From VRUE01 sp963729995 (lineage in GTDB: Bacteria > Actinomycetota > Thermoleophilia > Solirubrobacterales > 70-9), in assembly GCA_963729995.1 (NCBI GenBank), contig CAVSPF010000003.1, forward strand, positions 1,736,001-1,800,000: a stretch of 64,000 nucleotides of DNA. The letters run 5' to 3'. The position numbers and the translations under genes were made by a program. Positions 7,142-14,840 of the stretch are shown here, piece after piece. How positions within the stretch are numbered: position 1 is the stretch's first letter; every line of letters starts with the position of its first letter. The notes beneath the pieces are model-generated. The model did no database searches, had not been told where the DNA came from, and was given only the letters and a program-made list of their open reading frames with translations.

Positions 7142-10086
7142 CAGCGCCTCCTCCCCGCCCGCTTGCGATGGCCCTTGCGCTTGTGCTTATGGCAGTCGTT
7201 CCCCAGGACCGGCGTCAGCCCCTCGCCGAGGTTGTTCTGGCCGACGAAGCGCGCCGAGGCGGCGCCCGGGGCGAGGCAGACGTCGGCTGAGTTTTCGAGC
7301 AGCCCGCGCCCGCCGCCGAAGAGCGTCAGTTCGAAGCTGGTGACCGGCGCGTCGGGCAGCGCTTCGAAGCTCGCCCGCATGCCGCCGCGAACCTGGTCGA
7401 TACGCCCGTCGAGGTTGATCGCGATCCCCCCGTCGCCTTTGAGCGCCACCACCATGTCGGGGATCAGGTGGCCGAAGCCGCTCATCAGGTAGACGGGGCC
7501 TTCCAGCGGTTCTGGCAAAAGCGGGGTGGTGGCGCGGGCGTGGCCGTAGACCGAGCCCGACGGGCACCTTTCTGCGGCGAACTGCGCCCGCGTGCAGACC
7601 GTGTTTATGTGCGCCTGGGCCAGGTACTCGGCATGGGGCAGGGCGACGGCGGCGCTGGCGATGTTGGCATCGCCGGGCCGGGGCTGGTAGACGGCCCGAA
7701 GCGCCGGGAAGGCGCCGCGGCGGGTCTTGCCGAGGAGCTTCAGGGAGAGCGCCGGCGCGAAGCCGAGCGAGGAGCAGTTGGAGACCTGGAAGAGGTTGGA
7801 GGCGGTGGCCGTCGATTCCCTGGGGTTGGTGAAGGGCGGGCTCGAGCCGGTCAGGGTCGAGCTCGTCTGGAAGGGTTCGCAGTTGGTCGGGTTGAGGGTG
7901 AACTGCGGCCTTGAGATGTAGACGCGGATGTCGCGGAGGTGGATCGGGATGCCGCCGATGATGTGGGGGATCGGGTCCGAGGCTTGGGAGTCGATCGAGA
8001 CCTGGGCGTTGATCGGGTTGACCTTGATCGCCTGGCGCACGACGATCACGCCGAGGTCGAAGGGACCGACCAGGGCCGAGTCCACGGCGGCGATCGAGAG
8101 CGGCGCGCCGTGGTAGGGGCCGGCCAAGAAGAGGCGGCCCGGCGCGTAGGTGAGGACGCCGCCGAGCCCGTAGCCGGCCGAGGTGTGGCCGATTTCAGAG
8201 GCCTGCGGGCAACTCGGGTGTTCGAGCTCCCCCACTCCCGTGTTGCGCTTCGCCGCTTCGAGGTCGGCTTCGGAGCAATACGGGATGCCGGTCAGCTTGC
8301 CGGTCAGGCCGGGCGGCAAGAGGGCCGAGTAGGAGGTGATCTCGGCTTCGGTGTCGGCCCGCTTCAGGTGCAGGAAGAAGGGCGAGTAGGAGCCGGCGTT
8401 GGAGTTCTGGGAGCCGTTGGCGGCGCTGGGGGAGAACGGCGCCGGGCCGGCACCCGGGCAGGGGCCGCCGCCCACGCCGCTGGTGATCGCGAACTGGAAG
8501 TTCTGGTGCTCGACGACCGGCTGGACCGCGGTTTCGCTTTGCCAGGGGGTGAGTTCGACCTGGGTCGTGTAGGGGTCGATGGCGGGGGTGGAGGGGTTGG
8601 CGTCGCAGCTGGCGGCGGTGGCGAGCGGGGCGCGCTGGTTTTCGCGGAAGTGGATCTTCAGGTGGGTGTAGGGGAGCTGGGGCAGGCCTTCGAAGATCGC
8701 CGTGATCGTCCCCGTCGCCGGGTCGGGAACGAGGCGGCCCGCGACCTTGACGAAGACGCCGTTTTCGGCCCGCGCGATCAGGTAGAGGCCGATCAGCGAG
8801 CCCGAGGGGTTGTGGTAGGGCTGGGCGAGGTAGATCGCGCCGTTGATCAGCTCTTCGAAGCTCGTCGTTTCTTCGACCAGCAGCGGCGTCTGCACGGTGA
8901 GCTTGCCGATGTTCGAGTTGTTGGGGCAGCCTTCCCCGGGCTTCGAGGTCGGCGTCTCCCTGGCGAGCTGGGCCGGCGTGCAGACGCCGAGCCCCGCGCC
9001 CAGCGAGGGGTTGATCGTGAAGCCTTGCGGCAGCGAGACGACGGCTTCTTGCACCTGGGGTCCGGCGAGCCCTCCCGGTTCTGTCAGGCCTTCCTGGCTC
9101 TGGGTGAGGTTGAAGTCATAGCCGGTCGCGGTCGAGGCACGGTTGGTGGTCGGGCCCGAGAAGGATGTGGTTTGGAAGTGGAGGCGATCGCAGCGGGTCA
9201 GCCCCGCCGGGTTGCCTTCGGCGTCGCGGCCGAGCGCGGCGTCGTTTGCCCACTGGCGGGGGCTCTGCCAGGAGTCGGCTGAAACGGTGTAGGCGAGGGG
9301 CCCCCCGCAGGAGACGGGCAGGGTGAGGAAGGTCTCGGGGCGGTTGGTTTTCGGCGGCCCGACCGAGCATTTGCCCCAGCCAAAGCCCGGCTGCGCCTCT
9401 TTCAGGCAGTTGCCGCGCTGGGTGTCGTGGGAGACGGCCCAGGGGGTGCCCCAGATCGTCACTTCGACGCCGTCGATCGCCAGGCCCTGAGGGAAGTTCT
9501 TTGCTTCGAGGTTGAGGCCGTATTCGCCTTCTTTGTTGCGCACCTGGCCGGCGAAGGCGATCGGCTCCCCGAAGGGAGCGGTGCCGAGCATCGCCGCCAC
9601 CCCGGGCGGCGGCGTCAGGTTGAAGAGGCCGAAGGTGCGGGCGCTGCCGCCTTGCAGGGAGGTGCGCATCGTCACCGTTCCGATTTGGGACTTGTCGGGG
9701 CAGCTCTCCCCCGAGAGGCTTGGTTCTTCGAAGGGGGAGACCCGCGGGGTGTTGAACTGGGCCAGGGTGCAGTGTGTCGCGACCGAGGGGTTGCCGATCA
9801 GCCCGGAGGGGAGTTCGAAGCGCATGTCGCGCAGGTCGGCGGCGGGGAAGGGGACGCCCGGCTGACCCGGAGACGGGGGGCCTTGCGTGAAGTTGACCGT
9901 GGCGGTCAGCTGGTAGGGGTGGGTGCCGGCTTCGGTGGCCGGCGTCCCGTCGTGGTTTTCGGCGGCGAAGTCGAAACCGGCGAAACCGAAATCGGCCTGG
10001 GCGGTGGAAGGCAGCCAGAGCGCGGCGATTGCCGCGATCGCGGCGAGGAGGGCGACACGGCCGCCTGGCGGTGGCAGCGGACTCAT
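7141..10086 (-). CDS. Giant secreted repeat protein (type A) with basic C-terminal tail
   Basis: 981 residues. A signal peptide ending near 'LPSTAQA' is followed by long beta-rich, Pro/Gly/Thr-rich repeats with recurrent paired cysteines ('CTLAQFN', 'CTPAQLARE', 'CSEADLEAAKR', 'CTRAQFAAERCPSGSVYGHA') and the marker 'QFTLNPTNCEPF'. It ends with a Cys and a cationic His/Lys/Arg tail ('CHKHKRKGHRKRAGRRR'). It is a clear paralogue of the 14841-18386 product, which shares LNPTNCE and the CPxGSxYGHA segment. Location outside the cell is inferred from the signal peptide; the tail may bind envelope polyanions. Its start faces the divergent TA module at 10176. Confidence 0.7.
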   Translation of the reverse strand: MSPLPPPGGRVALLAAIAAIAALWLPSTAQADFGFAGFDFAAENHDGTPATEAGTHPYQLTATVNFTQGPPSPGQPGVPFPAADLRDMRFELPSGLIGNPSVATHCTLAQFNTPRVSPFEEPSLSGESCPDKSQIGTVTMRTSLQGGSARTFGLFNLTPPPGVAAMLGTAPFGEPIAFAGQVRNKEGEYGLNLEAKNFPQGLAIDGVEVTIWGTPWAVSHDTQRGNCLKEAQPGFGWGKCSVGPPKTNRPETFLTLPVSCGGPLAYTVSADSWQSPRQWANDAALGRDAEGNPAGLTRCDRLHFQTTSFSGPTTNRASTATGYDFNLTQSQEGLTEPGGLAGPQVQEAVVSLPQGFTINPSLGAGLGVCTPAQLARETPTSKPGEGCPNNSNIGKLTVQTPLLVEETTSFEELINGAIYLAQPYHNPSGSLIGLYLIARAENGVFVKVAGRLVPDPATGTITAIFEGLPQLPYTHLKIHFRENQRAPLATAASCDANPSTPAIDPYTTQVELTPWQSETAVQPVVEHQNFQFAITSGVGGGPCPGAGPAPFSPSAANGSQNSNAGSYSPFFLHLKRADTEAEITSYSALLPPGLTGKLTGIPYCSEADLEAAKRNTGVGELEHPSCPQASEIGHTSAGYGLGGVLTYAPGRLFLAGPYHGAPLSIAAVDSALVGPFDLGVIVVRQAIKVNPINAQVSIDSQASDPIPHIIGGIPIHLRDIRVYISRPQFTLNPTNCEPFQTSSTLTGSSPPFTNPRESTATASNLFQVSNCSSLGFAPALSLKLLGKTRRGAFPALRAVYQPRPGDANIASAAVALPHAEYLAQAHINTVCTRAQFAAERCPSGSVYGHARATTPLLPEPLEGPVYLMSGFGHLIPDMVVALKGDGGIAINLDGRIDQVRGGMRASFEALPDAPVTSFELTLFGGGRGLLENSADVCLAPGAASARFVGQNNLGEGLTPVLGNDCHKHKRKGHRKRAGRRR

Positions 10087-10161
10087 CGGTCACCCCGGCG
10101 GTTGGGATGGGCGCGGCGCTGCGAGCGCCGGCGGTGCTTCGACGGCGTGTAGCGGCTGATG

Positions 10162-10167
10162 TAGCCT
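10162..10167 (+). promoter_or_regulatory. -10 element for leaderless TA transcript
   Basis: TAGCCT (TANNNT) ends 8 bases before the ATG at 10176, so transcription would begin at or next to the start codon. No ribosome site is present. The same arrangement precedes the other three TA modules of the locus. Confidence 0.45.
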
Positions 10168-10175
10168 TGGACGGA

Positions 10176-10433
10176 ATGGAGGCTGCAAGAAAGTGCATCA
10201 ACGTCGCGCTGGACAGCGAGCACGCTCGCAAGCTCGCCGACCTGGCCGAGGAGCGACATGTCGAGGAGGTCGAGCTGGCCGGCGAGGTGCTCGCCGGGGC
10301 GCTCGACGAGTTCGAGCTCGACGGCGCCCGGATCACCGAGATCCTCGACTCGATTCCCGGCTCCTGGGAGGCAGCTCAGGAGTCGATCGAGCAGGCGCGG
10401 CGGGGCGAAACCGTGCCGCTGTCCGAGCTGTAG
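10176..10433 (+). CDS. Antitoxin of a type II toxin-antitoxin pair
   Basis: 85 residues from ATG 10176. Acidic helical protein ('VNVALDSEHARKLADLAEER' lead-in, ending 'QARRGETVPLSEL'), the typical composition and C-terminal 'GETVPLSEL'-like signature of antitoxins paired with RelE/ParE toxins. The toxin gene starts three bases after its stop. It lies antiparallel between two giant secreted-protein genes. The antitoxin would bind and neutralise the toxin and repress the pair. Confidence 0.7.
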   Translation: MEAARKCINVALDSEHARKLADLAEERHVEEVELAGEVLAGALDEFELDGARITEILDSIPGSWEAAQESIEQARRGETVPLSEL

Positions 10434-10436
10434 CCG

Positions 10437-10733
10437 GTGGCAAGCATCGCGGTAACGCGGCGCGCGAGAGAGGAGCTGCGCACCCTCATCGCCGCGCTCA
10501 ACCTTCCCGACGACACCCGCGACCGAGTCTCGCGCTCGCTGCTGACCCTGGAGCAGTTCCCCCGCTCCGGCAAGACCCTCAGCGGCGTCTGGCGAGACTG
10601 CCGCGCGATCGTCGGTCCGTGGGGTTGGCTGATCGTCGTCTACATGTACGTCGAGCGCGGCGATCAGGTCGTGGTGATCGGCTTTCGCGACGCTCGCTCC
10701 GGCAGCTCGGTGATGAGCGCGGGCGACTCCTAG
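10437..10733 (+). CDS. RelE/ParE-family toxin
   Basis: 98 residues from GTG 10437, three bases after the antitoxin stop. RelE/ParE fold pattern: 'SIAVTRRAREELRTLIAAL' (first strand and helices), 'LEQFPRSGKTLSGVWRDCRA' and 'WGWLIVVYMYVERGDQVVVI' closing strands. Such toxins cleave ribosome-bound mRNA or poison gyrase; which applies cannot be told from sequence. Context as for the antitoxin. Confidence 0.75.
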   Translation: MASIAVTRRAREELRTLIAALNLPDDTRDRVSRSLLTLEQFPRSGKTLSGVWRDCRAIVGPWGWLIVVYMYVERGDQVVVIGFRDARSGSSVMSAGDS

Positions 10734-10837
10734 CCGGTTGGCGCCGAGCCGCTGCGCGAGGAAATAAATGGCTGTGCCGTCGCTCCGCAAGGCTTGCCGG
10801 GGCGAGCGGTGCCTGGTCGTGGTTGAGGCGCGACGGT

Positions 10838-13189
10838 TCACCTGCGAACTCCTGGGCGGCGATGGGCGGCGCTGCGCTTGTGGTGGCGCGGCTTGCGCTT
10901 GGCGCTCTTCACGCAGCGCGACTTGCCGTGGCTTGTGACGCGGTGGGTTCCCTTCGGGCACGGGGTCTTGGGGAAGTGGACCGGCGGGTTGCCGGGCCCG
11001 GGAACGAGGGTTCCGACGCTCGGGTCTTCGGGTTCCGGCGGCAGCGGCGCGCAGGCATCGCCTTCGCAGGGGATCGGCTGTTTCGGTTCGGCGAAGCCGC
11101 CGCCGATGCGGGCGTCGTAGACGTCGGCGGAGCCGGGGTCGATGTTGCCTTCCGGGGTGACGGCCATGCCTGCGGAACCGTGCAGCGAGGCGGAGGTGAG
11201 GAAGTAGGCGTCCGCTCCCGATTCGCTCGCGTCGATGAAGGAGGCGCCTTCTGAGCCGGTGCCGGAGGAGAGCAGGCCGACGCAGCCGCCGGGCTTCGCG
11301 CAGCTGCCCTGCCCCTGGGCCTCCCACTGATAGGCGTCGGAGGCCCTGTCGGTATCGAGCGCCACCAGGGCGTCGGCGGAGTCGAAGAAGACGCGCTGCC
11401 CGTTGGCGGAGAGGTTGCGCGACTTGTAGGAGTCGGTGACGATTTCGCCCGGGCCGGCGGCTGCTTCTGTGCCGTTGGAGTAGGCGCCGGGAATCGTCGA
11501 GGGGCCCAGCGGGCGCTCGCCGGTCGGGTTGCAGGAGAGGCAGGTGGGACCGCCGCCGGCGCTGCTCCAGAGGAAGACCTCGGAGTCGGGCAGGCCCGTC
11601 GTCTGGTCGTGGTTGTCGTAGCCGGTGAGGGATTCCTTGGAGAGGAAGAGGAGGGTTTCCCCGTCGGCTGAGACGCGGGCGGTGCCGGTGGTGGGCGGGT
11701 AGTCGCTTGCCTGCGCGGTTTCGCCGCCGGAGGCGACCTGGGTGATCGTGGCGGGGGACTGCCAGAGCTTCAGCCCGCTGGTGGTCTGGAAGTAGACCGC
11801 GGAGCCGCCCGCGGATGAGCCGATCACCCCGACCACGCCACCGGCGGGAGTTAGGTCGGTGGCGACGGCGTGAGTGGTGGCGTCATAGCGGAAGAGGTGC
11901 TGCGCTTTGGTGTAGAAGGCGAAGGCGCCTGACGGGGTGGCGGTCTGGAATTCGCCGCCCAGCGCGAGTTCGTGCGGCGCGCTTGCCCCTTCGTGCAGCC
12001 AGAGCTTGCCGGCTTCGGTGAAGTAGACGCGGGAGCCGTCGGTTGAGATGGCGCCGCCCTGGGCAGCCAGTTTGGCGCCCGGGGCGGTGTTGACCAGTGC
12101 CAGTCCTCCCCCGCTCCACTCGTAGAGGTTGGGCTTGGTCGGATCGCAGCCTTCGCTGCCCGCCACTTCGCTCGCATCGGCGGTGAGCTTGGCGCAGGTG
12201 GAGAGGATCACGTGGGCAAGGTCGGGGCTCGAGCCGGCGAAGGAGAGGTTGAACTGGGTGGCAGAGAGGGCGAGGGGGCCCTTGTTGGCTTCTGTGAGAA
12301 GCGCGGCGAAGCTGCCCGCTTCGTCGTTTCGCAGGTAGTAGTCCTGGAAGCCTTCGGGGGCGCCGGAGCCCGGCAGGGGCGGGTTGGCGACCGGGCAGCC
12401 GCTGCCTTCGCCGCGGCAGTGGACGCCGTTTAGCAGCAGACCACGGGCGAGGTCTCCCGAGAAGAGCTGGTAGGGAACGCCGTTGGGGTCGTTGCCGTAG
12501 GAGCCCGAGAGCATCGGCGTGGTGATGTTCTGCGTCGACCAGCCGCCGGCGGAGCGAGTGGAGATGTATTGGCTTCCCTGGGGGGCGCCCTGGGCGCTGT
12601 AGCCGCCGAAGGAGGAGGCCGAGGTGTAGGTGATGCCGCCTGGGCCTGTGGCGGCGGCCTGGAGGACGCCGCCGCCGTGGTTTTCTTCGGGGCCCTGGAC
12701 TGCGCCGCCGTTTTTTTCGGCTGGGGAGACCAGCTCCCAGCCGCGGCTATCGGGCAGGGAGAAGGCGGCGCCGATCCCCTGGGTTGTGAAGGCGAGCGGC
12801 CTGCCGGCGGGGTTGGTTTCGAGGGTTTCGGTCCCTTCGGAGCTGCTGGCGACGAGGCGGTAGTGGTAGGTGGTGGCCGATTTCAGGGCGCTGACGTGTT
12901 TGGAGACCGTCACGAAGCCAGTGCCCGAACCGGGGCTCGGTTCGCAGGTGGCGAGGGCGGCGGCGGTGAAACCTTCGGCTTGGAAATGAGCATCGGTGAC
13001 GTATTCGAAGCGGCATGTGGTGATGTTGGAGCCCTCGGGGTTGACTTCGCCGCGGAAGGTCGCCGAGGCGGCGCGGACTTCGGTCGTCCAGGCGGCGCCC
13101 ACCTGCGGGGCTGCGGCCTGGGCCGCCGCAGGCACGACGCAGAGGGCGCCGGCAAGCGCGAGCAGGGCGAGTAAGGCAGATCGGCGCAT
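10838..13189 (-). CDS. Giant secreted PD40/WD40-like propeller protein (type B) with Cys-flanked basic tail
   Basis: 783 residues from ATG 13189, preceded by GGGAGAGGAGCGCTG; the open frame continues upstream but the signal peptide 'MRRSALLALLALAGALCVVP' starts here. Residues about 25-125 look FnIII-like ('TTCRFEYVTDAHFQAEGF', 'SATTYHYRLVASSSEG'). The remainder has repeated PD40/TolB-type strands ('ARVSADGETLLFLSKES', 'NLSANGQRVFFDSADALVA'). The C-terminus has 'CPKGTHRVTSHGKSRCV' then a His/Lys/Arg tail, a motif repeated at the end of the 19279-21297 product. It is a paralogue of the 19279-24187 gene. Predicted extracellular. Its translation-start region is duplicated at 13887-13915. Confidence 0.72.
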   Translation of the reverse strand: MRRSALLALLALAGALCVVPAAAQAAAPQVGAAWTTEVRAASATFRGEVNPEGSNITTCRFEYVTDAHFQAEGFTAAALATCEPSPGSGTGFVTVSKHVSALKSATTYHYRLVASSSEGTETLETNPAGRPLAFTTQGIGAAFSLPDSRGWELVSPAEKNGGAVQGPEENHGGGVLQAAATGPGGITYTSASSFGGYSAQGAPQGSQYISTRSAGGWSTQNITTPMLSGSYGNDPNGVPYQLFSGDLARGLLLNGVHCRGEGSGCPVANPPLPGSGAPEGFQDYYLRNDEAGSFAALLTEANKGPLALSATQFNLSFAGSSPDLAHVILSTCAKLTADASEVAGSEGCDPTKPNLYEWSGGGLALVNTAPGAKLAAQGGAISTDGSRVYFTEAGKLWLHEGASAPHELALGGEFQTATPSGAFAFYTKAQHLFRYDATTHAVATDLTPAGGVVGVIGSSAGGSAVYFQTTSGLKLWQSPATITQVASGGETAQASDYPPTTGTARVSADGETLLFLSKESLTGYDNHDQTTGLPDSEVFLWSSAGGGPTCLSCNPTGERPLGPSTIPGAYSNGTEAAAGPGEIVTDSYKSRNLSANGQRVFFDSADALVALDTDRASDAYQWEAQGQGSCAKPGGCVGLLSSGTGSEGASFIDASESGADAYFLTSASLHGSAGMAVTPEGNIDPGSADVYDARIGGGFAEPKQPIPCEGDACAPLPPEPEDPSVGTLVPGPGNPPVHFPKTPCPKGTHRVTSHGKSRCVKSAKRKPRHHKRSAAHRRPGVRR

Positions 13190-13211
13190 CAGCGCTCCTC
13201 TCCCCCACGCT
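13183..13211. repeat. 29-bp direct repeat, copy 1 (start region of giant type B gene)
   Basis: Contains on the minus strand the ribosome site, ATG and second codon of the 10838-13189 gene. It is identical over 29 bp to 13887-13915, where it precedes a gene remnant. Confidence 0.85.
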
Positions 13212-13284
13212 CGGGCGAAGGGACGGAACGGTCGCCGGTGACACCGGTATTGCCGTGATGAAGCTTCGCGCTTGTATTTCGTAC

Positions 13285-13290
13285 TACAAT
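13285..13290 (+). promoter_or_regulatory. -10 element TACAAT for leaderless TA transcript
   Basis: Perfect TACAAT ending 7 bases before GTG 13298, with no ribosome site between; a leaderless mRNA is expected. Confidence 0.55.
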
Positions 13291-13297
13291 TTCTGGG

Positions 13298-13534
13298 GTG
13301 GAGATCCATCCGTCGGCACGCAAACACGGCATCGCCGACGAGGACATCGAACACGGGGTGGAGAACGCAATGAGCATCGACGAGCGAGACGACGACACCC
13401 GCCTGTATCTGGGACCAGCCCGCGATGCCGACCTGCTCGAGATCGTGACGATCATCCGGGAGGACGGATCGGAGTTGGCAATCCACGCGATGAGGATGCG
13501 GCCGAAGTACCTGCCGCTGCTAGGAGGAGAGTGA
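13298..13534 (+). CDS. BrnT-like toxin of a type II TA pair
   Basis: 78 residues from GTG 13298, 8 bases after TACAAT. The sequence ('HPSARKHGIADEDIEHGVEN', 'DLLEIVTIIREDGSELAIHA') matches the general pattern of small BrnT/DUF4258-type toxins (HGI...E..I..A, then two strands ending in an AxxMR motif). It is followed two bases later by a CopG-type antitoxin, and toxin-first order is typical of BrnT/BrnA. Family assignment is by pattern only. Likely an RNase-type growth inhibitor. Confidence 0.6.
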   Translation: MEIHPSARKHGIADEDIEHGVENAMSIDERDDDTRLYLGPARDADLLEIVTIIREDGSELAIHAMRMRPKYLPLLGGE

Positions 13535-13536
13535 GG

Positions 13537-13818
13537 ATGGCGAAGAAGAAGACCTACGGCAGGACGAAGGGCGGCGCTCCGATCAGCGAGGAGCTGGTCG
13601 AGAAGCTGGCGGCCGAGGCGGAGGTGGGCTATGACGTCGAGGAGACTCTGCGGCGGCGGGTTGGGCGGCCGGCGATCGGCTCGGGACCGGCCAGCGTCGA
13701 GTCGGTGCGCCTGGACCCCGAGCTGCGCTCGGCGCTGGCGCGGCGCGCAGAGCGCGACCGCGAGGCCACTTCCTCGGTGATCCGCAAGGCGCTGCGCGAG
13801 TACCTCAAGGCGAGCTGA
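13537..13818 (+). CDS. Ribbon-helix-helix (CopG-type) antitoxin
   Basis: 93 residues from ATG 13537 with TAGGAGGAGAG upstream. Lys-rich N-terminus ('MAKKKTYGRTKGGAPISEEL'), and a C-terminal RHH segment 'SVRLDPELRSALARRAERD' followed by 'SSVIRKALREYLKAS', the classical strand-helix-helix DNA-binding dimer of antitoxins. Adjacent to the toxin gene (2-base gap). The gene's stop directly abuts the remnant of a giant secreted-protein gene on the other strand. Confidence 0.75.
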   Translation: MAKKKTYGRTKGGAPISEELVEKLAAEAEVGYDVEETLRRRVGRPAIGSGPASVESVRLDPELRSALARRAERDREATSSVIRKALREYLKAS

Positions 13819-13893
13819 AGTCGGCGATCGCCTTGGTCTTGTCCCGGGGGCCGCAGAGGTCTTCGGAGCAGACAACGGAAAGGCGAGGCGCAT
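13819..13893 (-). pseudogene. Remnant of a giant secreted-protein gene (3' end joined to a start region)
   Basis: On the minus strand one frame reads 'VCSEDLCGPRDKTKAIADFS', plainly homologous to the near-C-terminal 'VNSESLCSPKTKTKAIADFT' of the 14841-18386 product. Immediately upstream is a copy of the ribosome site, ATG and second codon of the 10838-13189 gene, but in a different frame from the homologous peptide. The body of the gene (kilobases in intact paralogues) is missing. The simplest reading is an internal deletion joining the start of one giant gene to the end of another. It lies exactly between two TA modules. Confidence 0.75.
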
Positions 13894-13915
13894 CAGCGCT
13901 CCTCTCCCCCACGCT
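13887..13915. repeat. 29-bp direct repeat, copy 2 (start region beside gene remnant)
   Basis: Identical to 13183-13211. Here the ATG opens only a short meaningless frame. The start of the 5072-7141 gene (around 7139-7160) has a similar but not identical GGGGAGGAGGCGCTGATG context, so the initiation region is conserved among these genes. Confidence 0.8.
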
Positions 13916-13956
13916 GCGGCTCGGCGGTGAGGTCCGCCAGCGACGCCCAACGTCTG

Positions 13957-13962
13957 TACAAT
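13957..13962 (+). promoter_or_regulatory. -10 element TACAAT for leaderless TA transcript
   Basis: Perfect TACAAT ending 8 bases before ATG 13971, again without a ribosome site. Confidence 0.55.
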
Positions 13963-13970
13963 GGGTGGCG

Positions 13971-14246
13971 ATGGCGGTACGGGCGAAGGACTCTCGTTGG
14001 AACCTGCGGGTGAGGGCGGACGACGACATCGTCGTGCGCCGCGCGGCGGCGGAGTCGGATCGCGAGCTGAGCGAGTTCGTCCGCACGGCGGCGGTCCTCG
14101 AGGCCGAGCGGGTGCTGGCCGACCGCACTGTCTTCGAACTCGACGCGGAGCGCTGGGAGCGCTTCGTGGAGGCGCTCGACCGTCCCCCCCGCATCCCCGC
14201 CGGCCTGCGGGAGCTCTTCTCGCGCCCGAGCGTCTTTGAGAAGTAG
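13971..14246 (+). CDS. TacA-like (DUF1778) antitoxin
   Basis: 91 residues. N-terminal RHH-type segment 'RWNLRVRADDDIVVRRAAAE' followed by 'SEFVRTAAVLEAERVLADRT' and a C-terminal toxin-binding peptide ('ERWERFVEALDRPPRIPAGL'). This is the standard DUF1778 layout, including the 'L..FE.ALD.PP' element. Starts at ATG 13971; the frame is open upstream but the TACAAT position supports this start. The GNAT toxin begins 12 bases after the stop. Antitoxin and autorepressor role known for the family. Confidence 0.82.
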   Translation: MAVRAKDSRWNLRVRADDDIVVRRAAAESDRELSEFVRTAAVLEAERVLADRTVFELDAERWERFVEALDRPPRIPAGLRELFSRPSVFEK

Positions 14247-14258
14247 CGCGAGCGGGCG

Positions 14259-14774
14259 ATGTCTTACTCGCGCCCGCAGCCGCTCGAGCGTGGGCATAGC
14301 TGTGAGGGCTTTGAGTGCGGCGAGCCGGAGCTGAACCGCTGGCTCGCCGAGCACGCGCTGGAGGCGCAGGGCGCGGGATCCGCGCGCGTCTTCGTTTCGG
14401 TGGCCGAGGGCCGCGTGGTCGGCTACTACGCCCTCGCCGCCGCCGAGGTGAGGCCCGAGGAGGCGACGGCGCGAGCGCTCAAAGGGCAGGCGCGGCAGCG
14501 CGCAGTTCCCGCGGTGCTGCTGGCGCGGCTGGCGGTCGATGAGGGCCACCAGGGCAACGGCCTCGGCCGCTCGCTGCTGCAGGACGCAATGCTGCGAGCG
14601 GCGGAGACGGCCGAGCAGATCGGAGTGCGGGTGATGCTCGTCCACGCCAAGCACGAGCCAGCGCGGCGGTGGTATGAGCGCTTCGGCTTCGAAGAGTCCC
14701 CGACGGAGCCGCTGCAGCTGATGCTGCTGATGAAGGACCTGCGGGCCTTCTTGGCAAGCGCGACCGGGCGATAG
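14259..14774 (+). CDS. TacT-like GNAT toxin
   Basis: 171 residues, ATG 14259. GNAT fold with a good acetyl-CoA motif ('GHQGNGLGRSLLQDAML'), preceded by 'AVPAVLLARLAVDE' and ending 'HEPARRWYERFGFEESP'. TacT toxins acetylate the amino group of aminoacyl-tRNA and block translation. Pairs with the DUF1778 gene before it. It sits 66 bp from the end of the antiparallel giant gene 14841-18386. Confidence 0.82.
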   Translation: MSYSRPQPLERGHSCEGFECGEPELNRWLAEHALEAQGAGSARVFVSVAEGRVVGYYALAAAEVRPEEATARALKGQARQRAVPAVLLARLAVDEGHQGNGLGRSLLQDAMLRAAETAEQIGVRVMLVHAKHEPARRWYERFGFEESPTEPLQLMLLMKDLRAFLASATGR

Positions 14775-14840
14775 AAATGCACAAGCGGAGGTGCGCAGCG
14801 GACCCGGCAGGGCTCGGGTGAGGCCGCGGGGGGCCATCGG

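Noticed and set aside
10083..11327. 414-codon minus-strand frame spanning the first TA module
   Set aside because: Runs antisense to two well-supported TA genes and out of frame with the giant gene; Arg/Pro-rich nonsense.
13189..13486. N-terminal extension of the 10838-13189 gene
   Set aside because: The added residues precede a clear signal peptide and would overlap the BrnT-like gene and its promoter; the ATG at 13189 has a good ribosome site.
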